From Berberis thunbergii (Eukaryota; Streptophyta; Magnoliopsida; Ranunculales; Berberidaceae): a DNA stretch of 64,000 nt. The stretch covers positions 248,001-312,000 of the forward strand of contig QNQO01007575.1 of the NCBI GenBank assembly GCA_003290165.1. The letters run 5' to 3'. A program made the translations under genes and the position numbers. Under the pieces are notes generated by a model. It did not search any database, had not been told where the DNA came from, and worked only from the letters and a program-made list of their open reading frames with translations. Shown piece after piece: positions 35,861 through 46,848 of the stretch; positions within the stretch are counted from its first letter, which is position 1, and the number at the start of each line of letters is the position of its first letter.

Positions 35861-36639
35861 ATAGAGAATTTTTTCAATTTTTCTTGCCTATTTCTCTTGA
35901 TAATTCCATAAGATTAAAAAAAAATTACCATGTCTCTCTTATACACAATACTATACCATCATACAAAAAATATAACCATAAATACATTGTTTGCATCTTA
36001 ATCTATCTCCATCACACCCATGTGATGATCTGAACAAGATCGAAACCTTCTATGACGATTCCACAAGTCACGTAATTTCATCCTGCAAAATGTTTTTTTA
36101 ATCAAATCAGAAGTGTCGAAGTTGTTGCCATCGCCATCGCTCATATTTGATGCAAGTTAGCAAGTGAAAAATTTGGTTTTCTTCAACAAGATTGAGTCAA
36201 ACTCGGTCTCTTCTTCTCAACTTGCAAGTGGTTGGATAGAGAGAAAGAGAGAGTGAGAGAGTTAAAAAAGAGAAAAAATGACATTAATAAAAAAAGAGAA
36301 GTTGGGTAGGTGGGGCTTAAATAAGGTATAGAATGTATGCTTTTTCAACTATTTATCTGAATGGGGCAAACCGGGAGCTAAGAGAGAGGGTGGGGATGCG
36401 GGGTGCATTGGAATGAGGTGAGAATTTAAATAAGAGTGGGTTGGTGGGGGATTAAATAAGATAGAGAGGGTTGGGGATTAAAAACAAGATAAGGGTAAGG
36501 GTTCGGTTTGGTTGTTTCGGATGTGTGAAAAACAAAAATCGAAACCGAACCCAACCAAGTCGGTTCGGTTCGGCCGGTTCAGTCGATTTTTAGTAACCAA
36601 TTAACACCCCTTTTGCCAACCTCAGAGCCTGCCCACACA
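35861..36639. other. Unassigned segment with GGTTCGG-rich end
   Basis: No gene. Contains a GA-rich microsatellite at about 36239-36262 and a terminal region (36490-36610) with repeated CCGAACC and GGTTCGGTTCGG words ending TTAACACCCC. The complement, GGGGTGTTAA followed by GGTTCGG-type repeats, is common at ends of plant hAT-like elements. No second end was found. The last bases rejoin the dispersed repeat (CCCACACAAGGGTGTTACA) and then the satellite. Confidence 0.45.
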
Positions 36640-38134
36640 AGGGTGTTACAATTTTTATGGCTACAATCCACGATTTTCTCCAAGGGGGAGTCATTAACTT
36701 TTAAAGGCTATAATCAACAATTTTCTCACTTTTAGGCTCAATTTTAAAGCCAACGATACACGATTTTTCACATCAACTTTTGAGGTTCAAATTCAAAGGT
36801 TATACTCAACAATTTTCTCAGTTTGATACCCAATTTGGAAGACAACAATACACAATTTTCTTGATTTTTATCAACTTTTGAGGCTCAAATTCAAAGGCTA
36901 TAGACAATGATTTTCTCCAAAATTTCCATCAATTTAGGAGGCTCGATCTCAAAGCTATACTCATGATTTTCTTGGTGTTTCCTTCATTTTTAGAGGCTCA
37001 ATGTTGAAGGCTATTGTCCATGATAATCTCTAATTTTTTAATCAAATTTTGAGGCACAATATTGAAGGTTGTATTCCACCATTTTCTCGGATTTTTTCCC
37101 AGAACCTTTTGAGGCTCAAAATCAAAGGCTATCATTAGAAATTTTCTCACTTTGAGGCTCAATTTTGAAGACAACAATATACAATTTTTTCAAGTTTTTT
37201 CATCAGCTTTTGAGGCTCAAATTCAAAGGCTATAGTCAAAGATTTTCTTCGAAGTTTTCATTAATTTTGAAGGCTCGATCTCAGTGACTATAGTCCATGA
37301 TTTTATCAGTTTTTGTTTCATTTTTAAAGGATTAATCTTAAAGGTTATATTCCATGATTATCATGGATTTTCCATCAACTTTTAAGGAAAAATATTGAAC
37401 GCTATAATCGACGATTTTCACGAAAATTTCCATTAACGTTTTAGACTAGAGTTCAAAGGCTATAATCCACAACTTTCTCACTTTTGAGGCCCAAATTTGA
37501 AGGCTACAAATTTTCTCGGTTTTTTCATCAACTTTTGAGAGTCAATTTTGGATGATATAATACTCATTTGTCTTTATTATTAACTTTTGACGCTCAATTT
37601 CAAATGTTGTCGACAATTTTATCAATTTTTTCATCAACCTTTAAGGCTCAATTTTGAAGGCTATGATTTTCTAACTTTTGAGGTTTAATTTTGAAGGCTA
37701 CAATCCATGATTTTTTTTTCAACAATATTTGCTACTCAAATTCAGAGGCTATTATAGTCCACGATTTTTCTCAAAATTTTCATTCAATTTTGGAAGCTTC
37801 ATTTCAAAGGCTATAATCCATGATTTTCTTGCTTTTCTTCAACAACTTTGAGATTCAACTTCTGATGATATAGTGCTCAATTTTCTCATTTTTTTCATGA
37901 ACTTTTGAGGCTCATTTTCAAAGGCTATAGTCCACTATTTTCTCAGTTTTATCAAATTTTACGGCTCAAATTCAAAGGATACAATTTTTCACTTTCGATG
38001 ATCAATTTTGAAGGATACAATCGATGATATTTTCGAGTTTTTTTAATCAACTTTTAGGGCTCAAATTCAATGGTTATAGTCCACGATTTTCTCAAATTAT
38101 TTTTCATTTCTAAAGGATAAATTTCAAAGCCTAT
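36640..38134. repeat. Satellite array, block 4
   Basis: The same monomer family. The ordered variants CTCGATCTCAAAG, CTTCATTTTTAGAGG and GGCACAATATTGAAGG appear here at 36930-37090 and again, diverged, at 37250-37440. Ends in CCTAT, the target site of the Tat-like retrotransposon. No gene. Confidence 0.88.
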
Positions 38135-38677
38135 TGATGCGTCCAAATCCCGTTCTCATGTGAGTTTGACCTGCAAAACAGATGTTAGATTGCCAAAGAC
38201 CACCTTTTTGGTGGTTGGCCGAAGGCACTCCAATGTTTAAGTAAAAAACTCTGTTTGATAAAGAAAGTAAATCTGGACAAAACTCAGTTAAATCTGCATA
38301 TCATTGTCGATTGCTCCCTTTACCTTATATACTTGTCATTGCTAATTCTTTGCGTTACTTAAGCATGTACGGCGCACTGGAAGGAAATATTCTTCATAAC
38401 AGTCTCCTCTTTTATGAAGATATGTCCGTGGAGGCGTAACTCCCACTCCAACTCTTTTCTTATGTAACATTCCTCTTATTTATGAGAGAACTCGTGCGGG
38501 CTCGAGCTTGGGCCATAATTACAACTTCTTCTGATGGGCCATGTTTGGGCTTTTATGATTGGCTTTCCCTTCTTGGGTTTTATGAGTTGACCCGGTAAGT
38601 GGGGTGCTTGATCCTCGTGATAGATGTTTCCTACCACATGTATGGCTGTGATGACGGTCTATTTTGATGTATCATCA
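38135..38677 (-). repeat. Tat-like element 3' LTR
   Basis: 543 bp from TGATGCGTCC to GTATCATCA. Directly inside, on the minus strand, is a purine tract AAGGGAGGAGTAGC (38678-38691). Its last 30 bases (TGTGATGACGGTCTATTTTG and on) recur at 48691-48721 with one substitution, which identifies the remnant of the second LTR. Confidence 0.75.
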
Positions 38678-39042
38678 GCTACTCCTCCCTTAGTTAGTGG
38701 GCGTGCTGATGTGGCTATTAACTTTGTGATGGTTGGTCTTTCAATTCCATCATTGCCTTGTATTTAATGTTGTCAACAACTTTTGGTGGGTTGGTGTCTC
38801 GATTTCTTGCTCACTCATTCATTTTTGCACACATTTTTGAGATTTCGCATAGCCATCATATCCCGCACATTGTCTCATGAGTAGTCCCTTCATTGCTTGG
38901 CTCTATAAAAGGGGGTGTGATGGGATTATTTTTCCCCTTTTACGTTATTTTTGAAATTAGGATTATTTTCTTCCTCTGTCTTCTTCATTCTCCTTGCTTG
39001 TCCGTTCTCTAGCGATAAACTAAGTGCTAAGCCGATAGCTGC

Positions 39043-41400
39043 TTGCGAAGCTTATTTTTCTCCCAAAAAACTTCTGAAGCAATGTTGGACAACCTTCATT
39101 CTGACTATAATTTTCCACCCGACCTCGAGATTATTTTGCCCAAACAGAATGACAATCCTTGTCGTCCAAGGTTCAGGTACATTGCATTATATATGTGCAT
39201 GTTTTCTTCTAGCCTTCGATTCCCAGTTCTAGAGTTGTTTTGGGAGTATCTGGATTATTTTGGTATTCCTCATGCTCAAATGGGTCCTAATGGCATTCCT
39301 CTGATTGTGAGAGTTCTGATGGTGACCAAGGATATATGTTTTCTCCATTCCTCTGCCTGCTTCGCGAAGCTTAATGACGACATTCGAGACTGGTCAAGGT
39401 CTTGGTTATATGCTTCTGTTAACTTTGGCTACTTCCAATTGCAAGGTCGTCTGATTTTGTGGTTGTTTCGAGTTCCTAACAAATGAAAGGATCTACAATT
39501 GACTGCAGAGAAGCAGAGGGTCAGTGACCATTTCCTGAGGCTTCCTGAGTTCCTTGTGGAGGCATTCCTCTCTGAGGACATCTCGGAGCATAGTGGTTTG
39601 TACACTATGAATGGAGTAGAGTGGACATTGCTTACTGAATCACGTGCAGAGGAAATTGTCGTTCGCACTGCTCTTACTGGCGTTAGTGACACTAGCATTG
39701 ATTGGGAAGTAAGTTTGGACAGGCACGTTACGGATCTCGATGCTCCTGTCAATGTCATTGGCTCGACTTTTAGGATGAGGAAGCTTGCGAGGTCCGCTAG
39801 TCCATCAAAAAATTGTTGGTAGACCCTGGTCGGGTTTAAAAAAAGAAGCGACTCTTTACTCGTAATGTTGCTCGGACTGTATCTCATTCGAGTCCTTGCA
39901 TGGATGTCATAGAAACTACATCTTGTCCAAGTCCTGGAAAGGATGTTACAAAAGAGGATCATGCATCCCTTGAGAAAGTTGAAGAGACGAGGTCGGTGCT
40001 GGAGATGAGCGACAAAGAAAGTACTCGTCCGTTGGACGATAATGAAAATAGGCTCCTTTCCACTTACAATGTTTCAAACGTTGTTTAATGGTATAACGAT
40101 GATCCTCGGGTTATCGATGACAAGATGCTTCAGTTAGTGGTGCAGTAATCTAAATAGGTTGCTGGTAGTCCTCAGAATTTTGAAGTTTTTCCTCCTCGGT
40201 CTCCTTCCATTAATATCAGTGATGCGAACGGATTCCTAGTTTCTTCTCCCACTCTTTTGGACTCCCCTACTCCTGTTGCAACTACTACTTGTTTTTCTCT
40301 TGCTATGGTTACTCCGTTGGGAAGGCAATAGTGGTTTTTTTGTTGTTATCGACGTTCCACCCGCCCTTCCGGCTGTTGGGGTGGTTTCTCTGTGCTTTCG
40401 GATCCTCATGTTCTTAATCACCGAGTTAGCTAGATTGAGCCTAGTTCAGAAGATATTTGTATCAAATCAGACGAAAATTTTTGCTGGTTTTACTCAGCTT
40501 GACGTGCAAGATGGGGCGCGCATGCTGATAAATGAATGACACAAACGGTAAGTGGAAAGACTTTCAATCCCTGTATTGGATCCAAACACTCACCTTGATT
40601 ATGGTTGAGCAGATAATGGACGGGGTGAATCATTACACTTATGCCGGGGTGATGGGCTCGGTTTATCAAGCTGGTCGTGATCAGGTGGTTTCTTTGGAGA
40701 AAAAGTTGGCAGCGTCGTTGCTGGTAATTTTTCACGTCATTTTCCAATTCGACGTGTTAAAAGCATGATGCATAAAGTTGACGAAAGCTGCTGAGGCCTC
40801 GTTGATTGAAGCAAAAAATGTGCGAGATAAGTCTGCAATTGAGCTCGAGTCCTTGAGAACCAAGTTGGATGGAGGTTGTGCCCATGTACGTGATGTGGAG
40901 AAGGAGCTATTTGCTGGGAAGACAACTTATGATGAGGTTGCATGTGTTGTGATTGAGCAATCCGTTAATCGTGATATTGCTGAGAAATAGATGGAACGGT
41001 TGACAGTTGTGCTCGACGAGGTCAAGGCATATACTTTTGTTATTCTCACCATTGCTGAGGGATGACTTGTTGCGGCCAATAATGAACTTGCTATTGCCAA
41101 TGACAAGCTTCGCATTGTCGAGGCTGAGGATTGGAAGCGAGTTGTTGATGGGCGAATTGAGCTTCTTGATTATATCGAGGGGCACGGTGTGGATTTGTCT
41201 AAGTAGTTCCACTTGGTTGATCGAGCTTTCGAAGATGATGATGGCGAAGAAGGTGCCTTGGACCCTTTGAGCGCTCCAGTGGTTGAAGATCGATTGCTTT
41301 TTTTTTCTTTCCGAAGAGAGAGTTTCGCCCCCTCTTGCAGATGATGTCGCTAACAATGTTGTTGTTGCCTCTATTTCATTTCCTACTCCTTCATCTTCTT
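39043..41400 (+). pseudogene. Antisense accessory ORF of the Tat-like element (Transposase_28-like)
   Basis: The frame 39043-39486 contains 'YNFPPDLEIILPKQNDNPC' and 'YMCMFSSSLRFPVLELFWEYLDYFGI', matching the 'putative gypsy type' domain (PF04195, Transposase_28). After a TGA at 39484-39486 coding-like sequence goes on in pieces (39499-39822, then about 39900-40090). The distal part (about 40770-41270) is an acidic coiled-coil-like stretch ('IELESLRTKLDGG', 'NNELAIANDKLRIVEAE') with several in-frame stops. It lies antisense to the gag fragment. Extra antisense ORFs with this domain between pol and the 3' LTR are known from Tat-lineage elements. Their function is not established. Confidence 0.7.
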
Positions 41401-41689
41401 CACTGGATGTAACAAAATAGTTTTATTCATGAAAATAACTTTCCTACTTGGTATTCTTATTTGCATGTTTTCGTAATTTATCTTGCCGACTAGTTGCATG
41501 TTGCTTGTACCGTTTTTACGTCAGTTGTAGTTGTCGAAGTAAGTTGTACCACATATCTCCAGTTTGATTTTGTCGGCCGGCTAGGAGACCTTTACGACTA
41601 TATATATATATTTTTATCATGTCTAAGTTTCTTGACCCGAATTCCTTTATGGCTACTTTTGTTTTGACGCATTGGTCGTCCCGAAGATT

Positions 41690-42740
41690 CTATGGGAAAG
41701 TTGGTTTGTTTGACCAACTTTTTCTTCGTTGGTTTGAATACTAGTCGACCCAAAGTTTTTTTTTAACTAAGTTGACTTGTTTGTCCAACTTTTACTTCAT
41801 TGGTTCAACGTACTAGTTGACCCAAGGTTTTTGAATTAAGTTGACTCATTCGTCCAACTCTTACTTCGTTGGTTTGACGTGCTAGTCAACCTGAAGTTGT
41901 TTTTAATTAAGTTGACTTGTTTGTCTAACTTTTACTTCACTGGTTCGACGTACTAGTCGACCCGAAGCTTTTTTAATTAAGTTGACTCGTTCTTCCATAT
42001 CTTACTTCGTTGGTTTGATGTGCTAGTCTTCCGAAGTTGTTCTTTAACTAGTTTGACTTGTTTGTCCAACTTTCACTTAGTTGGTTCGACATACTAGTCA
42101 ACCCAAAGTTGCTTTTTAATTAAGTTGACTTGTTTGTCTAACTTTCACTTCATTGGTTCGACATACTAGTCGATCCTAAGCTATTTGAATTAGGTTGACT
42201 CGTTCGTTCAACTCCTACTTCGTTGGTTTGATGTGCTAGTCAACCTGAAGTTTTTTTTAACTAAGTTGACTTGTTTGTCCAACTTTCACTTCGTTGGTTC
42301 GATGCACTAGTCAACCCGAAATTGCTTCTTAATTAAGTTGACTTGTTTGTCCAATTTTCCCTTCGTTGGTTCGACGTACTAGTCAACTCGAAGCTTTTTG
42401 AATTAAGTTGACTCGTTCATCCAACCCTTACTTCAGGTTGTTGGTTTGACGTGCTAGTCAACCCGAAGTTTCTTTTTAACTAAGTTGATTTGTTTGTCCA
42501 ACTTTCACTTTGTTGGTTCAACGTATTAGTCGACCCGAAGCTTTTTGAATTAAGTTGACATGTTCGTCCAACTCTTACTTTGTTGGTTTGACGTGCTAGT
42601 CAATCGAAGTTGTTTTTTCATTAAGTAGACTTGTTTGTCCAACTTTCACTTTGTTGATTTGACGTACTAGTCGACCCGAAGCTCTTGAATTAAGTTGACT
42701 CGTTCGTCCAACTCTTACTTCGTGGTTGATCAGACCAGAA
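41690..42740. repeat. 70-bp tandem repeat inside the Tat-like element
   Basis: About 14-15 units of 68-78 bp. Two forms alternate: one with GTTGACTTGTTTGTCCAACT and TTCGACGTACTAGTCGACCC, the other with GTTGACTCGTTCGTCCAACT and TTTGACGTGCTAGTCAACC. The alternation is interrupted twice by two consecutive units of the first type (near 42052-42124 and 42264-42336). Starts of the GTTGACT word fall near 41772, 41842, 41910, 41980, 42052, 42124, 42194, 42264, 42336, 42406, 42484, 42556, 42624 and 42694. Confidence 0.93.
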
Positions 42741-43487
42741 GTTTATTGTATGTATCCGAATTGTGTCCTGATTTCTTTTGGCTTGATATGCCGATTGCTC
42801 TATATTGCCGAGTTTTGATGCCTTTATTTTATTGTCCATGCGTGAGATGGAGATTTTGAATTTGTAATTTTATTGATATTCCTTTCTTGGTATTCTAACT
42901 AACCCTAGCGGTTGTTCTTGAAAAGTTACGCTAGATTGTAGAATGGTTCACTTTGTCCTTCTGGCCATTGCTTGCTGATGTCGATCCTCATGTTGTTAGA
43001 GACTTATGTCTTTGTTGTTTTGTCTCGCATCGCCTATGTCTTCAAGTAGTAGGATTTGCTATTGGTTATGTTTCGTTGGATATGTTATTGTAGCTAATGG
43101 ACTCAGGGTGCTTTCTGACTCGGTTGCTGAGCAATGCTAAATTGTACGATCATGCTCACATTAGCGCATAACTATCCAATCTTGCTCTCATTAGCACCAA
43201 ATTGTCCAATCATGCTCACATCAACACCAAATTGTCCAATCATGCTTGCATCGACACCAACCACCGAGGTTTAATTGAATTTGTCGTTGTCAACTTCGTT
43301 GTTGGTAATTCGGGTTGGGCTTGCTTTTGTCAATAGGGTCCTTGAATTGTGTTAGTTGATTGATGCAAGCTTCTCCATGTTCTTCTACTGTGCATCAGTA
43401 AAATGGTTTGTCTAGTTTCATATGGCATTAGTGCTCCTATACTTCGATATAGATTAGCTCGAGTGGGAGGTGTCTTCGGCTGCTTAT
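42741..43487. repeat. Internal region of the Tat-like element with a short 32-bp tandem repeat
   Basis: Non-coding. At about 43137-43265 a unit of about 32 bp, AAATTGTCCAATCATGCTCA plus CATCAACACC, is repeated about four times with changes. The rest shows no feature I can name. Confidence 0.6.
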
Positions 43488-43870
43488 TCAATTGGGTTGA
43501 TCATTTTGTTCCCTCTGACCATGTAGTGTAGGGCGTATATTAGTTCCTTGGGATGTTCTTTTGATCCCGTAGTGATATCTGCCTTTTATTTTTCCTTTGA
43601 GTTGTTTGTCTGGCATTCCGATGAATTCGTTGAGTCTTCCTCTCTGAACCCAACACTCAATTTCATATTTTGGATTGTAGCAGTCTTTGGTATTGTGCCC
43701 GTGATCCTTGTGGAATGAACAATATTTGCTTTTGTCTATTTCTTTTGGGTATCCTCTCATTCTAAGTGGTCAGTTGACGCCTTCCCATTTCACCATGTGT
43801 TTCAGTATATTGGCCCCTCGTTTTCAAGGTTGTGTACGGTTTGTACATTTTTTTCATTACACTTGTTACT
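43488..43870 (-). pseudogene. Ty3/gypsy gag C-terminal fragment (Tat type)
   Basis: The minus-strand frame 43488-43760 reads 'LRMRGYPKEIDKSKYCSFHKD' (split here as LRMRGY / PKEIDKSKYC) and 'HGHNTKDCYNPKYEIE', the characteristic CxxHxxxGHxTxxC zinc finger of Tat-lineage gag. Upstream, an in-frame stop and a possible shift lead into further gag-like sequence to about 43870. No protease follows, where 43487 and below should carry it, so most of pol has been deleted. Confidence 0.75.
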
Positions 43871-44081
43871 CGCTCGTGTTTGGGCCTTGCTGACTACAAC
43901 TTCCCGGATTCTTGCTGGTTGGATTCGGGCCTCCCATTATTTCGATGCCTCTTCGACTAAATGCTATCCTCCCAAGGTCTGTTATTTATTCTTTTTACCT
44001 CCCTTCTTTGAGTGGTTTTCTCTTTCAGGTACTGATGATAGTTTGCCTGTTATTATTTCATCTATATTGAATTCAAAATAG

Positions 44082-44468
44082 GTTGTCCCAAAGAAGTCGG
44101 GAGATATATTTAATGAGAAACTACATGCCATAGGTAGTGTTAATTCTAGGTTTGGGGGTGTTGTTGAGTCGTCTAACTCATCATCTTGGTGTAATCCATT
44201 TTGTTACGATGAACCTGTACCACCCGATATATTTATAGACATACCTTTTTCCATCCCTTTCATATTGACTGATGCTACCTATGTGGATCCATTGTTTGTG
44301 AGTGAGGAGTTCAATTTTCACCATCCTGATGTGAAAATTATTCAATCTTCTGATTTGGAACTAGACTTAGTATGTTCCATTTTAGGAGTAAGGGAGGATC
44401 CTTTGCTGCATATCACTACTTGCGACCCATTCATGTTTAAGATCCCTACTGACTTCCAAGGAATGTGA
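44082..44468 (+). pseudogene. Unrecognised ORF at the left end of the Athila-like element
   Basis: Open from about 44082 to the TGA at 44466-44468. The internal Met at about 44265 is only the first ATG. Text such as 'DATYVDPLFVSEEF' and 'DVKIIQSSDLELDLVCSILG' has normal protein composition, but I recognise no domain. Position suggests the region between pol and the 3' UTR, where Athila elements often have an env-like frame. I see neither a signal peptide nor a membrane segment in it. Confidence 0.35.
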
Positions 44469-44469
44469 A

Positions 44470-46848
44470 CTTCTTTACAATTTCTATATGATTTTAGATG
44501 GGGTCCTTGCAACTTTTGGGATGTGCTAGTATATCTTGTGTCGCATGTGGTTGCTATTTTTGAGTGGACTGATCCTCAACTTTTCAGGTTGTTGGTATAC
44601 GATTCCTTAACCCTTTTGAGGTGAATGTTCCCTATGTTTTTCCTCGTCACTTCCTGATATATCATTCATGAGGGAGAATATATGTCGGGCTGACGACGTT
44701 AAACCAAGCGCACCTAGGAGGCAGCCTAGCTTTAGTCGTGTGTATTTGCTGTTAGTCTGGATTGATTTTCGAGTGCCCTATTTAGTTGTGTTTCACTCAT
44801 ACTCGTTAGCTCCATAACAGTTTTGACTTACAATTTGCCTTTTTTTTTTTGTTTTTTTTGTTAGTGTCGAGTCTGCATTTTATCGATTTCTAATGAAAAC
44901 TCCATGATTCTTATGTTTGTGAGCCTCATTGGTGGAAGATTTCATCGAAATTGGTAAAAACTTTCCCATGATAATATCCCTTTAACTCTCATCTTTTCTT
45001 TTTCCTGCATTTGTCATGTTCATCATTTTATGCATTGGGGACAATGTTTGGTTTAGGTTTGGGGGTGAGGTTTATGAGTTTTTCTGCATTTTTCAAGAAA
45101 TTTTGAACTAAAATTTATTTCACAATTTACTATTGTATTCTACTCAATCTCCATTGAGTACATAGTTAATTATGATTGTGTGAAAATTTTTCACTTTGAA
45201 AATGCATCCAAGATCTAAGTCCTTTCCAATGAAGAGGATGTGCTTTCAAGTATGCCTGAAATTTTGAGAAATACATGCTTTCACTTGTCACCTTTATATA
45301 TCAACATGAAAACATATGGTTTGATATAATCCTTAAGTTAGGTCTATTTCATGAGATTTTTTTCAACTCGATTACTTTTTGCACTATAAGCCATATTAGC
45401 ATGATTTGAAGTTGATGAGTGAGATATGAGATAGAAAACCTTAGAATAATAGTGGAGACTTAACCCGTGAAAGTTTTGAGCCATTCTTTTCTTTCTGAGT
45501 GTTAGATAAATATACTATAATTTTTCTTGAGTTTGCATTAAGTCGTTGATGATCTCATTATTCTATTTTTTCTTATCAATTGCTTTGAGAATGACATTAA
45601 AATTAAATTATTGCACTAGAACTTTTTAGTTTATTTAGTTGAGATGTCATAATACCAACCTGAACTTAAGAAATGATGTAGGCAAGTTTTTCTTAAACCT
45701 TTAATTTTCTAGCCTTTTGACTTACCTACTCATTAGTTCCCTTTTGAAGCCATTTGAGCCGTTGATAGCCTTTTATTTGTTAACCCCTTATCAATACCCA
45801 ATTTATCTAAGAATGTATATGGATGAATGTTAGTTGGAAATTGGCAATTAGAAAGAGCAGAGTCAAATATACCATGAGTCCTCAGTGTTGAATCATTCTA
45901 TTGAGTAGAAGAGGAAAAGCATGTAGTTGAAAAAAAAAACAAAAAGAAAGAAATAAAATCGATGTCAATGAAAAAAATGAAGAAAGTAATTGATGGTTAG
46001 AACATTGATTTACTCTTCATAGCCCTTGTGTTAGTTTAATGGGTGTATACATTCTTAGAGATTTTTCGTATACTTTTTTCCATTCTTTGTTAGCCATTAC
46101 CTAAGCCCCATTACAACCTATTAAAGTCCTAGTTGATCTTAAGACATGGTTAGTTTCGTAGATGTGGAGATTAAATAAATAAGAACTATGGTGTATGATT
46201 TAACATTCTCAAAAGTAATTGATATTCCTGTCCATGAGATCATATTCATTCCATTCTTGAAAAGTTTTTTCTTCATATATTACTATATGTGAGATATTGT
46301 TTTCCATTATTTACTCTTTTCCTCACATATAAACTGAGTAAAATATCAAATCTCTGAGTGTTTTATTGTGAGTGACATGAGAGGTTTGAAGTCAAAACAA
46401 ACTTTCTAAAGGAGATTTAGTAATTGTTTTACTCTGAAATAAAAAGTTATGTTGATAAGGCCATGCACACACACACTTCGAGTTGGGAATAATTGATGAA
46501 ATTTATTTAACCTTTGGGTATTATTAAATTGTTGTGAGACACTTTGATATATTATTGTGAGACTGTTAGCTATTTTCAAATTTTTTTGGCAATTAAATTC
46601 ATACTCTGAGGATAATAGACTGAGTTACCATGTTTTGAAAATTTATGAGTCATAATGTTTGTGGGTAACATTTCTAGAAACCCTCACGAGACTATAACTC
46701 GTCCACTAGAGGTAATCTAGGGGTTTAAAGCCTTGTTGCACGTTTAAGGTAAGTGCAACCAATGATTCCTGTGAAAGTGAGTTAGATTTTATTTTATTGT
46801 TTTGCTCGAGGACTAGCAAAATATAGGTTTGGGGGTATTTGATATTCA
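44470..46848. other. Long 3' non-coding region of the Athila-like element
   Basis: AT-rich, no gene. Contains the words GCATTGGGGACAATGTTTGG and TTTGGGGGTGAGG (about 45033-45070), familiar from the 3' regions of plant Athila-type elements, and ends at the polypurine tract and LTR start. Confidence 0.55.

Noticed and set aside
43797..44081. 94-codon plus-strand frame with hydrophobic stretch as an env-like protein
   Set aside because: Its first half is the complement of the gag fragment, and it has no envelope-type features that I can support.
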